From the NCBI GenBank assembly GCA_028583405.1, contig CM053251.1:12721495-12785494 (forward strand): a DNA stretch of 64,000 nt. The letters run 5' to 3'. Origin of the DNA: Pogonophryne albipinna (taxonomy: Eukaryota > Chordata > Actinopteri > Perciformes > Artedidraconidae). The stretch's first letter is position 1. The number at the start of each line of letters is the position of its first letter. A model generated the notes under the pieces. It saw only the letters and a program-made list of their open reading frames with translations. It searched no databases and had not been told where the DNA came from. Below, in pieces: positions 1 through 14,700 of this stretch. A program made the translations under genes and the position numbers.

Positions 1-3000
1 AGTGATTTATTACAACCCAAAAAAAAAACAAGTCCCCCCTAAAAAGACATCTAGCAACACAGCTGGTTAATGCCAACTGGTTGTGACTTGTGATGAGTAA
101 TGACATCCCTTTGAGTCCGTCGCTTTGTTCTGCTGTGTCTGCATGATGGATCATTCTTTTAAATCCGTTCTCAAGATGTGCAGATTATCTGTATTAAAAT
201 TCTGATCTTTTAAAAAACTATTATTGTTTAAAAACACAGCCGAGAACTTTAAGAAGACATTTTCCCCTCGGTCGGGTCAGTTGTGTTATCACATTTCTGC
301 GAAGCATTGAAGCCGTAGATGTCCACTTTTCACTGGGCTCATCAACAGTAGATCCGAGGTCCATACAAACCCAATTAAGAATCAATTTGAGCCAGTGTCA
401 GACAGTCTGGCGCCTGGAGAGGGGTAAATGCTTTTAATATGAACATTTTATCGTTGTCTCACAGTCTTCCATCGTCTAACAGTCTGGCATGTGTAAAGTA
501 TCTGTCATGAAGTCTTGTGCCTGAATACTAGCACAGTAGTTCATCCACAGTCCTCAACACATGGCATGGGTATGAAAGGAAAAGATAGAAAAGCTGAAAT
601 GTGAATCAATCCTTCTTGAAAGGCATAAATTATGAAATACTGCAGGACAATAAGATTACAACAGTAGCCATGATTGGCATATTTATTTTCTCTGCTGTTG
701 AGTCTCAAGATAAATGTCATGCCCTCTTTGAATCTTGTCAAACATATTGGACATGGGCCGGGATTGATGGGGTTGCCATGAATACTTTCAAAAACCGACA
801 CATTTTCTACTCCTGTCTTGCAAATAGCAAAAGTATCTCCTTCACATGCTTCCCTACCCTTCACATCATTGCTAATGGAGTAGAGTGAATATCTACGTGT
901 AGGTTTTATTGCTGTTTATTATGTGTAGCAGGTTTTATACAATAAAAATGCATCAATATCAGACCAAACATCTGTGTTAACTTCTCAGTGTGTTTTTACT
1001 GCACACATGTCATTTACAGAATAATATCATACTATCCTCTCCTCCCAGCACACTCTATCTGTTTTTTATATCTACAGTATTTGTGGCACTGCAGTTGACA
1101 AGAGCCTGCACTTACAGAAACTGCTGCTTGAAACCTTTGCTAAAGCCTCCTTCTGGTGGCTCTCAGCACGATGACATACCTGTGGCTGTATCAGTCGACG
1201 CAACGCTAAACGGAAAGGTGCTGTGCAGAGATGTTGGCTTCAAGTGGCAGTCAAGAAATGAATCATGTTTTCTGATCATATTCGCCAGAGCACAAGAGTA
1301 ATTGTCCCACAAGTCATATAGATGACAATGAAGTAACCAGGTTGTTATTGATTTAACGGTTAGCTTATATTTGTTCCTACTGAAGTGTTTATCGATTTAT
1401 TTGGATCAAAAGGTTGGCCGTGGGAAATGGCCTTGATGACTAACTTCTAATACTCCAACTTTCACCCTTGCTTCTGTATTTCAAGAGAATAAAAACGTCT
1501 TTTATTTTTCTTTGTCAATAAGTGAAACACCAGGACAAAAATGATGTTTCCCCTTTATGTATATGTGGGCTGCAAGGCAGAGATAGGATAGAACAGAAAT
1601 CACTATGTTGTAAGACTGAAAATCGATCTATGATTAAAGAGGTGGTTGTGTGAATGTTAGATATGGAGCATTGAAAATATTGGGGCTACATATTAAATAT
1701 GGCTTTAATAACCTTGAACAGCAGGCATTAGCTGACCTGAAATGTCCATGTTTGCTTTGTTTTCCAGGTATTTAACATATTATTTACAGAGAATTTTGAA
1801 ACAGAAATAACAGTCATAACAGAAACTTCCATGTTGCAACATATGATTTAGAACAAATGTTGTTTTTGTTATTTGAAAGCGATGGCAGACACAACCACAC
1901 CCATGTGAATGATTGTGTTTGTGGTAGGCCTCTGTTCAGGTGGGAATTTCGTGATCTGCCCTTCCCAAACAGGTACAACAAACTAACAGTAGCTTAGCTC
2001 ATTAAAATGGCAGGTTGGTGCAGATTCTCGCATTTGTGAAATCTCTCTGACCGATCAGTGGTTTAGGGTGTTTAATCCCCCTTTAGTATTCACTCACATT
2101 TACATAGGTGGTATCAAAAACAGGTACTATCCACAGCTTTTTGCTAATGGGAAACTGGAGTTGAGTAGAGCTAAGCCACACTATGCAGTGCAAATGCAGC
2201 AAAAGTCCCAGGCCACCATAAAGACTGCTTCTGTTCCTGGCGTATCAATTCCTCCGTGTGGTTTTGCATAAAGGATTTATTTCACCTCTTTCTACTTGCA
2301 AGTTGATTTGCAAATTAATGACTTCCAAACAACCTTTGAGAGGATAATATTTTCCTGCTTGGTGGATTTATTATTTATCTTGTCTGTGTTTGTGTCAGTG
2401 TTTAGCGTCTGAACTGGAGGTACTAAAAATTGAGGCAGTCCCAGAACTCATACTTGAGTGACAGGATTCCTTTCACTGGCACGCAAAGATGACCCATTTC
2501 CTCTTTTCCTAAAAAGTGTCCACCTCCTATACTGCATGAGGTAAAGTTATGTTACAACTTTATTCAACCACGGTATTTTCTGCCAGACCAGTTATTGTTA
2601 GTATTAAATCGTTTATTCTTCTGTGTGTGTTTCTTTAAAGAGAGTTGTGACTTGGCAGGTAAACGGTAACAGTGGGAAGAAAACTCAACTATCAGCAACT
2701 GTTGAATAGAATCATTAGATGCGATAAATCTTTTTTTCCCATTCACGTTTTTCTCTGCGTTTTCACACTGGAACAATGAGCATCTGTTTCCAATGTTTCA
2801 GTGTTTCTGCCTCATGTGGAAGAGGGTAGACTCGCTGCACAACAACGAAGCTACAACACTTATAGTAAGACTTTAAGATAAACATTTACCATTGCAAAGT
2901 AAATTAAAGCAAATGCTCCAAAGTGCTTTACCAAGTGCTTTAAAATACTCAAGTATAGACTAAGATGCTTTCTTCAGATAAGCGTGTTTTTGGGCTGAGA

Positions 3001-6000
3001 AACTTTTTTTTGGTGCAAATCACACAGTTGGAAAGCAGTCACTATGGTACATTACTCACATTTGTTCGGTTCTTTTCTCCCCATATAATAGCATCTCTAC
3101 AGAGGTCCCAAGGACAGAGAAAATGCAGAGTTCTGTAAAAAAAGATCTATAGAGAAGACAAGTCTGGATCCATGTTGCTTGTCAGATTGTATCTATTGTA
3201 GAGAGTCGAATTTGCTTTCTATGCTTGATCTAACTTCTGTCAGCGGAGTCTGCAGTCGAAACAAGTCTTATGGGGGAACAAGGAGGACTGCATAACTTTC
3301 ACAATAGAGATTATATTGTACAGGCTCTGAAATTCAAAGCCATCTCCATAACAACTTTTAAATACCCTCATACTATTTGAGTTTCAAATTGAATTTACCT
3401 TTCTTTTATATGAGTAACAGTAGGCTATACAGATCCTTAATTAACTTGCTTTTAACTATTTATATTTCAATAAAGCATTATTGAGTAATCAGTTTGACCA
3501 GATCAAGATATATTATATGTTGTAGTCGTGTATTATATAAATTATATTAAAGATGTCCATCCAGTTACGTTATGTTTGACACACAGTAAAGCTATATAAC
3601 TTAGTAAAGACTATACATACGATATAAGTAATGGATTTATGAATAGCTGATGGAAACCCATCCTACTCGTCCTCATTGAATTCAGTTGTCTTATTGTGAA
3701 TGCGGAAGAGCTCAGTTGTGGTTAAGCCTTATAATCGAGCCTGTTCCATCATGGGAACCGTCATTACAAGCCCATCAAGATCATGATAATTCCCACCCTT
3801 TCTCAAGCTGCTCTATGATTACAAAACTATAGAAAGCTACTCCACACAATAAGCTGGGAAATGGATGCCGCAGAGAATTAGCTTCCTCTCAGTGCAGAGA
3901 GAACAGAGATTGTGTTTCTGTCTGCGTGGAACAAGAGCATTTATCAAATCCCATAGAAAATCCTTAAAAAACTCAGTTGAGATCCTTTGATTATTTTATT
4001 CTTCTTTCAATACATCTTTTCCCTTTTTAGCCCGGAGATCGCCTTTGAATTTGCGGCTTTTGATCTTAATGAGTAAAACCACCTAATAATGACTCGAGAC
4101 ATATTTACCGCAGCATTCCCAACTACCCTCTTATTTCCCGCATGAATGTTTGTTGAAACAGCCCACATTATTACATGAGGTTTTTCTTATAATGTGAACG
4201 GCACATTTGGAGGGGGAACACACACAACGCATGAGGGGAAATCAAAAACAACATGTAGAGGTAAAAGGACTTGAATTCTGACGTGTGTCTCTTTGTGGGG
4301 TCTCTGTGTTTTTTTTTATTAACACTCAGATAATACAATGTGAAATCTCAACTTTGGATTCACAGGAAGTGGAGTTGACTCTGTATTTGAAGCCAGGCAG
4401 GCTGTTGTTTTCTTGTGTTTCTGGAGCTAATTTTCAAAGAAAAGAACATGAAGCAAGAGTGCAATTTCAAAGCAATTGCTGCAGTGTGTGCACATAGTAA
4501 TGAGTGAATAAATAAATATCCAATACAACTGATAAACATATGAAGTCACAAAACAACAGAACATGACCACAATGTATTCTATAACATGTTGCATGTGTTG
4601 CTCAACCAGGTAAACCAGGTTGTTTGTTTCTCCCTGACATTAAGCTGTAATACAGAGGCAAGCAGTACCAATCATGAGCAATCATAGGGGAAGTAATGTG
4701 TATGCATGCGTGGTGTTTATTCTTCCAAATGTTATTTAACACAAATGGCTTCAGCAAAAGCTATGGTCGACTGTGAAGGTTAAGCCTTGGCAAAATAAAA
4801 TGGAGGAAAGTAAACACGAAAAAGTGAGCGACTTGTTTCAGCACTGCTGTAATTTCAATGTGGCTTACACTGGAGGCTTGTAAAAACCTATAATTTACAG
4901 CATGGGGGCTGTTCTTATGATAAAGTCTAATCTCTCGCTGTGAATTTTATTTACACAGTTTGGATGAGTCAGCAGCAAAAATAAGTCTTGATTCTTAGTT
5001 CTTTTGTGTGTTTACTAAAGGTTTTGATTGCATGCTGAACGCAGACAAGTATGAAGGGCTGCGGCAAAAAAGCCAAGCCAAGCATTTTCTGACAACTTCA
5101 TCAGTCCTTTAAAAAAAAAGAAAGAAGAAAAAACAGAGACAAGCACCGGCTGTGTGTATTTACATATATACTGCATGACCACAATGAATAAAGCACCAGC
5201 AAGCTAGGCTCTCCTGGGTCAGTTCAAATGAAATAGAGAGTTTACACTTTCAGTAGTAGGCCATACATAAATATTGTTTCTCTAAATATGAATATGTTCC
5301 AGTCGATCAACATCAATGTATCTGTTTTCTTTTTTCTCTTCTATTCTTTATTATGTAAAACTATGCCTCGGAAAACATTCGAGCTCTGCACTAATCCTCT
5401 CACTTTCCACCTGGTGAATTTGACCCAATTTCACATTTCCCCCATGCGGCCAGGGGACTGTTTTTTATTGAATCCACGTGTAACTGAGACTACTGACCCA
5501 ACTATGTACTTTGGCTCATAAGAGGAAGAGAAGAGATGTGATATTTCGGACATTAATAGTTCCAAACTTAGATTTTCGTTCTCAGACTTTTCTCAGACAA
5601 ATATGTCCTTCGTCTAAACTTGCACCACTGAGGTAGCTCTAGCTGAAAAGTTAGAGTCTAAAAATAGGCGTAGTGTTAGGGAAGAATGAAAGCTCCCGCT
5701 CACAGTATAATATCATGTTCAAAAGAGAGCTGCATGGGGCTGAACTTTAGAAACCTGAGGAAAATGTTACCATAAACCTGCTCCCAGCTAGGCAGATCAT
5801 TTTTCTTACAGTACATCGATTGTTGAGAAATGACAACAGAAACTTCACATGATATTTAGAAGAAAAATGATAGAGCTCAGACAGCATATTAAACATTGCA
5901 TGTCACATAAGCAGAGACACCTCTGTTCAAAATGAGGACACAGCTGGTAGGACTGCACAGGTAAACATTACACATTTAATCAACTGGTATTGTGCTGTGT

Positions 6001-8990
6001 TTTTTTGGCTTAAAAACGCATAATGGTTTCTAATGATAGCCTTAATGCGATGACTGAATAAATCAGAACATCATGAAATACATTATTCCTTCTTGTTTTT
6101 GTTCCTTTTTTCTTCATGACAAAAAAAGATGTAGCCTGCAGCTGGCAAATTGAAGCAGTCAACAAATCATGAGTACATAATTAGGGATCTGCTTTGCTCG
6201 AACACGCTGATGTCCAGTTTGTCATTCAGATGATATCATATTTGTTTGCTGATGGCGTGTTAATGCTATGTTTTGCAGCTTACAGTCAAATCCTAATGGG
6301 CTTACAGCTTTGAAGTGTAATTTCACCAACAAAGTCAAATCATACCAGTGATCAGTTATAGTTTCATGTTTTTGGGGTGCCAAGTTAAGCATTTGTAGAA
6401 ACTGAGGCAAACGTATTGCACATAATTATATCCATAGTGGTTATCTTCCTTCCTTCATCTATATTTATATGAGAACTTGTGATGTGCCCACAGGACAACA
6501 TCATGGCCTTTTGCCACACAATAATATCCTTATAATATTCTAATAGGACACTATGCAGTTTTTGTTTTCTGATCCACTAAGCCTCAGTTTAAAGAATAGA
6601 TTTCAGCCTGTACTTCATCCAGCTCAAATCCAATTCATATGAAGCAACCATTAATGACAATTTTCGGCCAACTGTGATTTATGATTGATTGACCAGTGTT
6701 ATATGTTCATACTATACATAAATGAATGAGGAAAAGTAAAAGCATGCATTGATACATTTTTTGCGAAAGTATGAAGTAGACATGATTTAGTGAAATCAAA
6801 GTAATCACACACTGCCATTGACAAATGTGCAAACATCTTCATCACCGTTGGTGTTTCCCTGCTGTCTCTCAATGATGGCCGGCATTTTTTATTTAATTAT
6901 ATACATGTTTTCTTTTCACCTTTGTCTAAAAGTGAAAAGTGTGAATGCTTTTATCAACACCGGAGTTGGTGGTAAGTGGTGTGTGCTGTAGCTACCAATT
7001 CACATCCATTAATAGCTTTGTATCGGAATAGTTTTGGTTCCAAAAGAAAAAATGTAATGACTATAACTTTGAATTATTAAAATGTACTCCAGTATTGCTT
7101 GACAAGGGAGTATAATGTTTTTACCCATATACCTTCTTATTATGCATTTCGTATCAATTCCAGTAGATATTCCCTCATCCAATTTTATTAGCGCCAACCC
7201 TAAACTAACCTTATATTTTGAAGTATTAATAATAGCTTTGCAAAGCAAGTCATCTATTTATTGCAGTGTTTTTTTTAAGGAATTGTTGTGCACTTGACAC
7301 TGAAATAGTAACCTTCAGATTTTGATAATAAGCTTCAAATTACTCTTACCAGTCACTGGGGATATTTTATATTCCTATTGAAATGTTGCTCAGAGGGATC
7401 TGTGTATCTTTCTGTCCTTTGGTTAAACCATTGTACAGCAGTTTGTCCTCAATGCAAAACACACAAACTATTTAGCAAGACCCAAAATAATATATATTTG
7501 TAAATAGGACTTTCTACAACCTAAAATGAAAAACCATTCAACAATATGATTGTACATGATCAAGCTTCCAGGCAGGCGAATCTAAACATTTGAATGGCAG
7601 CGTATATATATATACATCGTAATGGGGGTATGGATGTGTAAATGATATTCATACATTCCTTTTACCTATGAAGGGAAAAATGCACTTTGAATTTGATGAA
7701 AAAATACAAATTGGTGGCAATTTATTCCCATATAAATAACTTTCCGTGTTCAACATAGTTTTATTTACATGATTGTACATTTCATTTAATGTAGTAAATA
7801 TATTTATGAGATCTCTGTGAAGCATTGTAATGTTTAATGTTCCAAAATCCTGTTTCAGATGCTTTCCCGTGTTGATAAAAATACAATTAAATGCAAGGCC
7901 CTGAACATTGAGTTTTCCCATGTACATATGAAAGGACACAGAATGTTTGCACGCATCATGTACCACCCCCTGCTCTGAGAAACTGATTGAATATCAATGT
8001 ATTCAGGAAGGTTAGGTGCACGTTTGTATGAATATGACTACTGGATCTGTTGTGTGCAAAGTGAAGGCAGAGGGTTAAGTCTTAGGATTGTATATTGTGG
8101 TTCTTCTTTCAGCAAGTATTGTCATGCATTTTTATATTACTATTTACACTCTACACAAAACAAACCCACTCACTGGCTATGTTATAACATAGCTGGGTAT
8201 ACTGTACGCACTATTTATTGACTCTTTGCATTCTCTACACAATTGGAATTTACCACTCTGACATGCTATAGCTGCAGTTACTTAGTGGTGATTTTGTACA
8301 TTTTAGGGATGCAACTAAGTATCTTTAGTATCAACTAATCTGTATCATTTGATCTATAACATGTTATAAAACACAAATTGACTTCTCCAAATAGCTTGCT
8401 TTGTCTAATCATCACTCAAAAAACCATACAGATATTCTGTTTTTCTCACAAAGAGAGCTGCTCATCTTCATAAGTGAGAAGCTGGAACAATACAATGTTC
8501 ATCTTAAAGGATTAGTGAATTCCAGTATAGTTACAGATCATTTTCTATCAGTCAACTTTATCACTCATCTTCATATGCTTTTATCTTCATATCCTGCTGT
8601 TCGCGCCATCTGATTAGATGCTTTAATGTTATAGAATAGAAACATGATGATTTTCAAGTGCTCAAATTAAGATTAATCTCTCTCCTAACACGAGTGACCC
8701 TGTTACAAGGACAAATGCACAAAAAATAGTATATTCTGTCGAAATCCACAAATTAAATCAAGTATTTTTTCATCCTCAATTATTTAATGTTTTTTATCAT
8801 AAAATACTAATTATCATTAACATGCTTTTGGTAATAATTGGCCTTGTTTCACACTCCATCAAACAGTGGGGAATCATGGGTTTGTCTAAGCTAGGAGGAA
8901 ATATAGCAGATTGTGTTTGTGCTTTAACACATGCATGAAATCTGAGCACACAGCAGATATAGGCCTTAAGGGTTTAATATTATAACATTA
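1..8990. other. Upstream noncoding region, no gene seen
   Basis: AT-rich sequence with only short open frames (up to about 107 codons) that show no recognisable domain, no codon bias and no convincing splice-site pairs. It holds runs of A or T and a short TA run near 7604. A stretch near 8307-8350 (starting AGGGATGCAACTAA, with ATCAACTAATC) looks like an eroded copy of the dispersed ATTAATCG-type repeat described at 21624 and 24635. Regulatory sequence for the downstream gene may lie here but cannot be shown from one sequence. Confidence 0.6.
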
Positions 8991-9660
8991 GCCTTTAATG
9001 CGGGCTGTCATAATTAGCAGTAGGATCCAGTCCGTGTCTTGCCAGGACTCCAGCTCAGGTTTTTGTGCGCCGCCCTGCACAGCCAGCTGCTGCAGAGAGG
9101 GGACCGCTGCGCCGTTTCTCCTCGCCTTGTTTGCCTCCAGTCCGGCTGTAGCTCCGACTGTCTGCACGGCGTTGTGGATGAGGGCGCGAGGGAACAACCA
9201 GCAACGCAGAGAAAGCTAGACTGAAGAAGTCATAATAAACCCTCTCCGGGGCTTCATCTCTAAATCAGGCAGCTGGAGACCTCCACACAGACTTGACGTG
9301 CTCGGAGTTTCAATTTCGTAGCGAGACTGGGGCGCATCTCGTCCTCCTTGAAGTGATCTTTTTTTATGCAGTCTATCCGTATAGCGCTCGTGTTCGGAAG
9401 GAGCCTGGCTGCACGCACAGGAGGAAGGAGGGGGGTAGTAACGATCATTACTTTTGAACAGACCCTTCGACATGGAGCTATTCGTCCGGTCCCGGACCTT
9501 TCTGGCTTGAAGAGGAACAGATACCTGCCACAGGAAACCCCACCATCTGTCCCCAGTGAAGAAAGTAGAGCATGCAGTCGAGCCCCAGCCGTCCTTGTGC
9601 GACCCGCTGCTTAGTTTCTGGGGGCCTCTCTTCGAAAAAACGGAGGAGGAGGGGGGGCTC
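8990..9660 (+). promoter_or_regulatory. adgrl2: CpG-rich island, probable adgrl2 promoter
   Basis: This is the only extended stretch in the first 30 kb that is GC-rich and full of CpG dinucleotides (for example GCGCCGCC near 9067, CGCTGCGCCG near 9105, GGGCGCGAGGG near 9182, CCGGTCCCGGACC near 9486). Flanking DNA is AT-rich and CpG-poor. Such islands usually mark vertebrate promoters and first exons. No clear TATA box can be placed. It lies upstream of the first recognised adgrl2 exon in the same orientation and ends next to a strong splice donor. Confidence 0.62.
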
Positions 9661-9721
9661 CTAGTGTTGATCTGAAATTCACACTCCATGCCGGGATCCA
9701 TATATTGCACGGCGTACCACA
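9030..9721 (+). other. adgrl2: Probable noncoding first exon (5' UTR) of adgrl2
   Basis: The CpG island runs into a near-consensus donor, ACCACA|GTAAGTAG, with exon end at 9721 and GT at 9722-9723. The next recognised adgrl2 exon starts with untranslated sequence at 31042, so at least one upstream noncoding exon is required. This is the best candidate on sequence grounds. The start is not determinable; 9030 is a rough estimate. It contains ATGs that open short frames: 9472-9510 (12 codons plus stop), 9366-9614 (82 codons) and one at 9688 that would run across the splice junction and stop in exon 2. Other leader exons in the 21-kb intron are possible. Confidence 0.5.
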
Positions 9722-10375
9722 GTAAGTAGCCTTTTAAAAGCGGATGTTTGAGTGTTTTTCAAGGGAAGTTGCGGGTTATGCCTCTGCTGAATCAATACCA
9801 TTTTATTTAAACTCCCTGGATATCATAAGGCAAATGTCAGAAAAAGGTTCCACGGGCCCCTCAAGCTGTTGTGTGAGATCAATACAACAATATGGCTTAT
9901 GATGTTATCCTATAGTCTCTGGAGCCTCCAGACTTTTTGATTAATATTAACGTACTTGGCCATTAAGGTCAAAACCAGTGCTTATGTTTAAGTTTAAATC
10001 AAAAGCTCACTCTGAATGAATTCTTCAGCTACGCTATGTGCGAAAATGCTTGTTTTCAAGGGATTTCTAAGTGTTAAAAATTTGATTATTTTGAACACTG
10101 ACAAAAAAAGGCCTGTATTTGAATCAAAAGCCTATTAAAAAGCTAAATGGGAGTTGATTAAATTCAGCGATGGACAATCAGAGTGATAACATGGTGGAAG
10201 AAAAAAGAGCTCACACAAACAATCTCCACCCAGTTGTCAGGACACCCAGGAGCTAAGTAGTTGGATGTCACTTTACTGTCTCCATTTACCTCTCCATTTT
10301 GCGGCTATAAAATAAGATCATTTCACAAAGCATGTATAATTCACAGACCTGAGCCAGCCATGTGTGATGATGGGA

Positions 10376-10377
10376 TA

Positions 10378-10408
<31 letters not shown>

Positions 10409-10429
10409 CACCACACACACACACACCCA

Positions 10430-10498
<69 letters not shown>

Positions 10499-10515
10499 AC
10501 ACACACACACACACA
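10376..10515. repeat. (AC)n microsatellite, interrupted
   Basis: About 140 bp of AC/CA dinucleotides broken by several CC interruptions (ACACC). The interruptions suggest an older array than the pure one at 32361. Open frames through it are low-complexity Thr-His or Cys-Val translations, not genes. Confidence 0.98.
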
Positions 10516-11566
10516 TTGACAGATAGAGTTTTTACAGGCGAAGGGAACCATATATCTCATTCTCACGTGAAGTTCTTAGAGATAGGGCTGCATAGACTTG
10601 AGCTTGAAACCACAGGAGAGCAAGGCTATGGCAGACTAAAATATCAAGGTTAAATAACATTTACACAAAATCCATACTGTCAGAACCAAATGTGGAACGT
10701 GGTGCAACCTTATATAACTGACCATTTCGAAAACTGAGAGCTCCCCTTTGCACTTATATAACTGCTTTCATGCAGGGAGGTACATGTATATGATGACCCT
10801 TCTTAAATCCGGCTTTTTTTTCAGACATAAAAGCAAACCCAAAGCATTGAGCGATTCAGTTGTGATCAAAGAGAACTGCAACATTATATAAGACATATGC
10901 ACAGTGTGAGAAATGGACTAGCCACCAGACTAATCCAAGCATTTTTGATCGTGGCGGAGAAGTTTTTCTGTCATGACAGCCATTTTGGAGGACTAGACAA
11001 AAAAGGCTTTTGACTGGGTGATGTTTAATGTGGCTGCTTGATGCTGACATGCCCATCAGTGATTCCTGAGGAGGAAAAGGTCATTTTATCCCCCTGCTGA
11101 TGGGATGTGTGACTGGTGAATACAGATGTTGCACTTTGAAAAATCCTCTGCATTTCAGTTCAGGATACAACTCTAGTTCTTGAAACAAAATGCTGGGACT
11201 GTTGAAGGAACTCAAACAGAGGAGGGGGACAAATGTTCTCCCTCCCTCTTTCTCCACCCCCCCCTCTCTCTACCTTCACTCCATCTCCCACCCGCCCCAG
11301 ACATGCTGGTTTGGTCCATTTGTCTGTGTTGTCTTGTGAGGAAGTGCCATCTAATCTCACATTGCGCAAATGGTTTCAATGCTTGCTAGTGTTAATTCTA
11401 GCGCGCTTTTGTAGCTGCCAATTTCCATATCAAAGTGTCTGAATTTCAATAGGGAGAACTTGAGCTACCAGCCCCCTTCCTCTGAGCAGTTTTGTTCTGA
11501 GAGTGTTGCTGCCGCTGCTGCTGGTGGTGGTAGAGACTTCTGACAGGATTGCTGGGACACTGCAGT

Positions 11567-11796
<230 letters not shown>

Positions 11797-14700
11797 CAAG
11801 TGTTTTGTTGGAAGCAGATTCAGTGTGGATTGGAAGAATTGTTGGCCATAATCTAACACCAGAACAGAAGCATGTATTTAGCGGAAATGTGTTGGATGCC
11901 GTTCTGTGACGTGGTTATGTTAAAAAGATGTTGTCCTGTTAAAACATTTAGCCCAGTATTCCACAGCAAGAGTATACAACATCAAGAAAGGTCTTTATTG
12001 GATTTCAGGAGGAGAACCCACTGCGTCCATAGCGAGAAAAAAGACAAGCATAAATAACTTGACGAAAATCTGTTTACTTATTTTGCCTGGTAATTTTCCC
12101 GTGCCAGACAACGCCAGAAATGCTCAACTGAATTTGTTTTCAGGTGCTAAATAAATTGCTTAATTCCACATTCAGCGAGTGTAGATGTGAAGACGGAGAG
12201 CATTCAAGCTTTGTGAGCGACTCTGAGTACCTAGTGTGTCTGATTGTTTTTCTGTCGCTGAGAAAATATTTATTTCCATTCTGTGCAGCTGTTGTTTGTC
12301 GGTGAAAGACTGCGGCAGGATACTGTTATTTTTGATGGATTTCTTCTTTGTCTTGTGAAACACGGACTAATGTTCTCTGCAATTAAGGCTGGTTAATAGA
12401 GGAGAATTTTGACCAAGCACAAAGGGAAACAATTAAGTGCTTTCTGCCTTTTTGCATGCCCTTACTTTGGAAGTAGCATCAGCATAGGTTAATAGTAAAA
12501 TAAAGTACAGCGTGTAAGATGTTATACACGGAGACAGGAATATAAATGCCATTGGGAGCGCAGTAGGGGTCGGTGGCCCCTTCATGGTCATCCCGCTCCA
12601 GGATAATAACATAAGCAACCTGCTAGAGAAGAGAGCTTGCTCCTTTCTTTGTTCGGACAACAATAACCTCACAAAGTAAAAAAGGAGCCATGAGTGGACG
12701 TTTTTAACCCGGAGAGAAGGGAATGGTAAGGAAAAAGAGAGGACTTCACCTTGCCATCTTCCCTCACGGTTGACGAGTTTGACAGCTGTCTTGTTCAGTT
12801 TCTCTGACACACTCACAGTGAAAAAAGTTGAACAACAAATGGAGAGAAAAGAGGGAGTGATGAATGACGGAAGAAGAGACAGTTTTGGATTGCATTGACT
12901 TGTCTTTGTGTGAATTGTGAAATTCCTTTTTCCTGTTGAACTGCCTTTATAGCAGTCCTTTCCTTTTATATATGTTTCCTACAATGACATCTGACAAAGC
13001 CCATAGAAAAGGCTCTTTCTGCTTACATATGTGTGGGAGGATAGGGCAGGGGCGGACAGCAATAGCAAGTGTGGTTAGTTTGTTAAGTCGAGGAGAGGAG
13101 TGGAAATCTGACCGTGGTGTCCTGGGCCAAGCCTGTTTGTTTCAAATTATTGAAAAAGTTGCTGAAGAGGAGAGGTACATGCATTCTGCTCTTTCGAGGC
13201 TGCCATCAGTGGAGAAATAGGCATCAGTGCTCATCCTACGATGGATTTCTTCCCTGGCTGAGTGTTACTGCAAAATGGTCCTGGAGTCTAGAAAGTAGTC
13301 TCTGATTCTGAAGTGCCGACACCAACCTGACATTTACAGGATTCTTTGAAGAGGCACCCACCCCAAAAATATTTTCAAACGACATCGAAGCTGTTCACAT
13401 TTAGCCCAAGAAAGAAGAAAAATATGCAGCAGAGGAGCGGAAGAAACGCAAAGGGCATTTTGTTTATTTAACAAAGTGCTTACGGGGGTGAGTTTCTGAT
13501 TTAACTGGCAAAAACCCATCATAGCCATTTGGTGGCTAGCCTCAAAAATAAAGAGACAGATGACTGGAACGAATGATTACGCGTTAGGGTAGTTAACTCG
13601 ATGGATGGATATATAGTCTTGTCCCTTTCAGCGAGAAAATACATCTGAGAGAGGGAAAAATCTCTCCCCTACGACCACCTCCTGTGTTTAAAATGACAGT
13701 TACTTTCCCCACTGGTTTAAAATGGATGTTTAATGATCAACAGAGGCTTGGAGCTAAGGTCTAGCAGTCACGCTGGCTCTCATCGCAAAGCTAAGAAAAG
13801 CTCCCCTCTCTGTGTTGTTTAAAGGACGCTCCTGCTCTAAAGGAGGCTGATTCCTGAGTGATGGATCATCAGAGGTCTCTTTGGGTTGTCGTGTTAACTC
13901 TTTGGTGTGTGCCGATCTCTCCCTGTTGGAGGCCGTTGGCGGCGTGTGATGGATGTGTCCCGGGTCTTTAGGCCCCGTATATCAGAAGATTAGCACTGAC
14001 CTGTGAGTTGTCTGGGCCGCCCTCGGAGGCTTCTTCTCCAACACTGGCTGACATTAGCATATGAGGACACTGGTCTGTCTCAGGGGGAAACAAAGATAGT
14101 GTTCTTTATTTGGTTCTGTCATAGTATAGGTCACAGGAAGTGTGCAGATTAAAGGCCGAAGGCTTTGTGTTGCTATTAGGTGTTTCTGACAGGTCATCTG
14201 TCTTCAACTGGGGAAATACCTCTCCTCTTCCTCAAATTCCTAAATAGTATCATATAATTATCTTAGAAATTGCGGCTCAGGCCATGCTTCACTGCAGAAA
14301 AAATCTCCAAAGTATTCAGGAATCACATAAAAATGCAAATCACTCTGCTGATCTGGTGTAACATTGTTATTTCTCATTTTGCATTAAAATGAAAGAAATG
14401 GTAAAAGGTGTACAACCAAACTCATGTATTATTTTCCAATTGAGCAATCTGCAGGGACTCCGCACGTGATAGAAGGCTTGAATTATTTTTATTAAATGCT
14501 TTCACATGAGAGGTGCATTTGTTTTCCAGAGAAACCAGTTACTCTGTATATTAAAAGGCTAAATTGATTATTTGTACACATATTCTCTAAAATATCATGA
14601 AATCCTTCCATATTTTAGTACTCTCTTAACACTGAAGTGTCATATCCATTTTGTTTTCGTGTGTCTAAGGATAAAAATGCTTTTTATGCCAGTTTTCGGA

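Noticed and set aside
9216..9710. 164-codon minus-strand frame across the CpG island
   Set aside because: GC-rich, CpG-rich DNA has few stop codons; the frame has no recognisable domain and lies antisense to the likely first exon.
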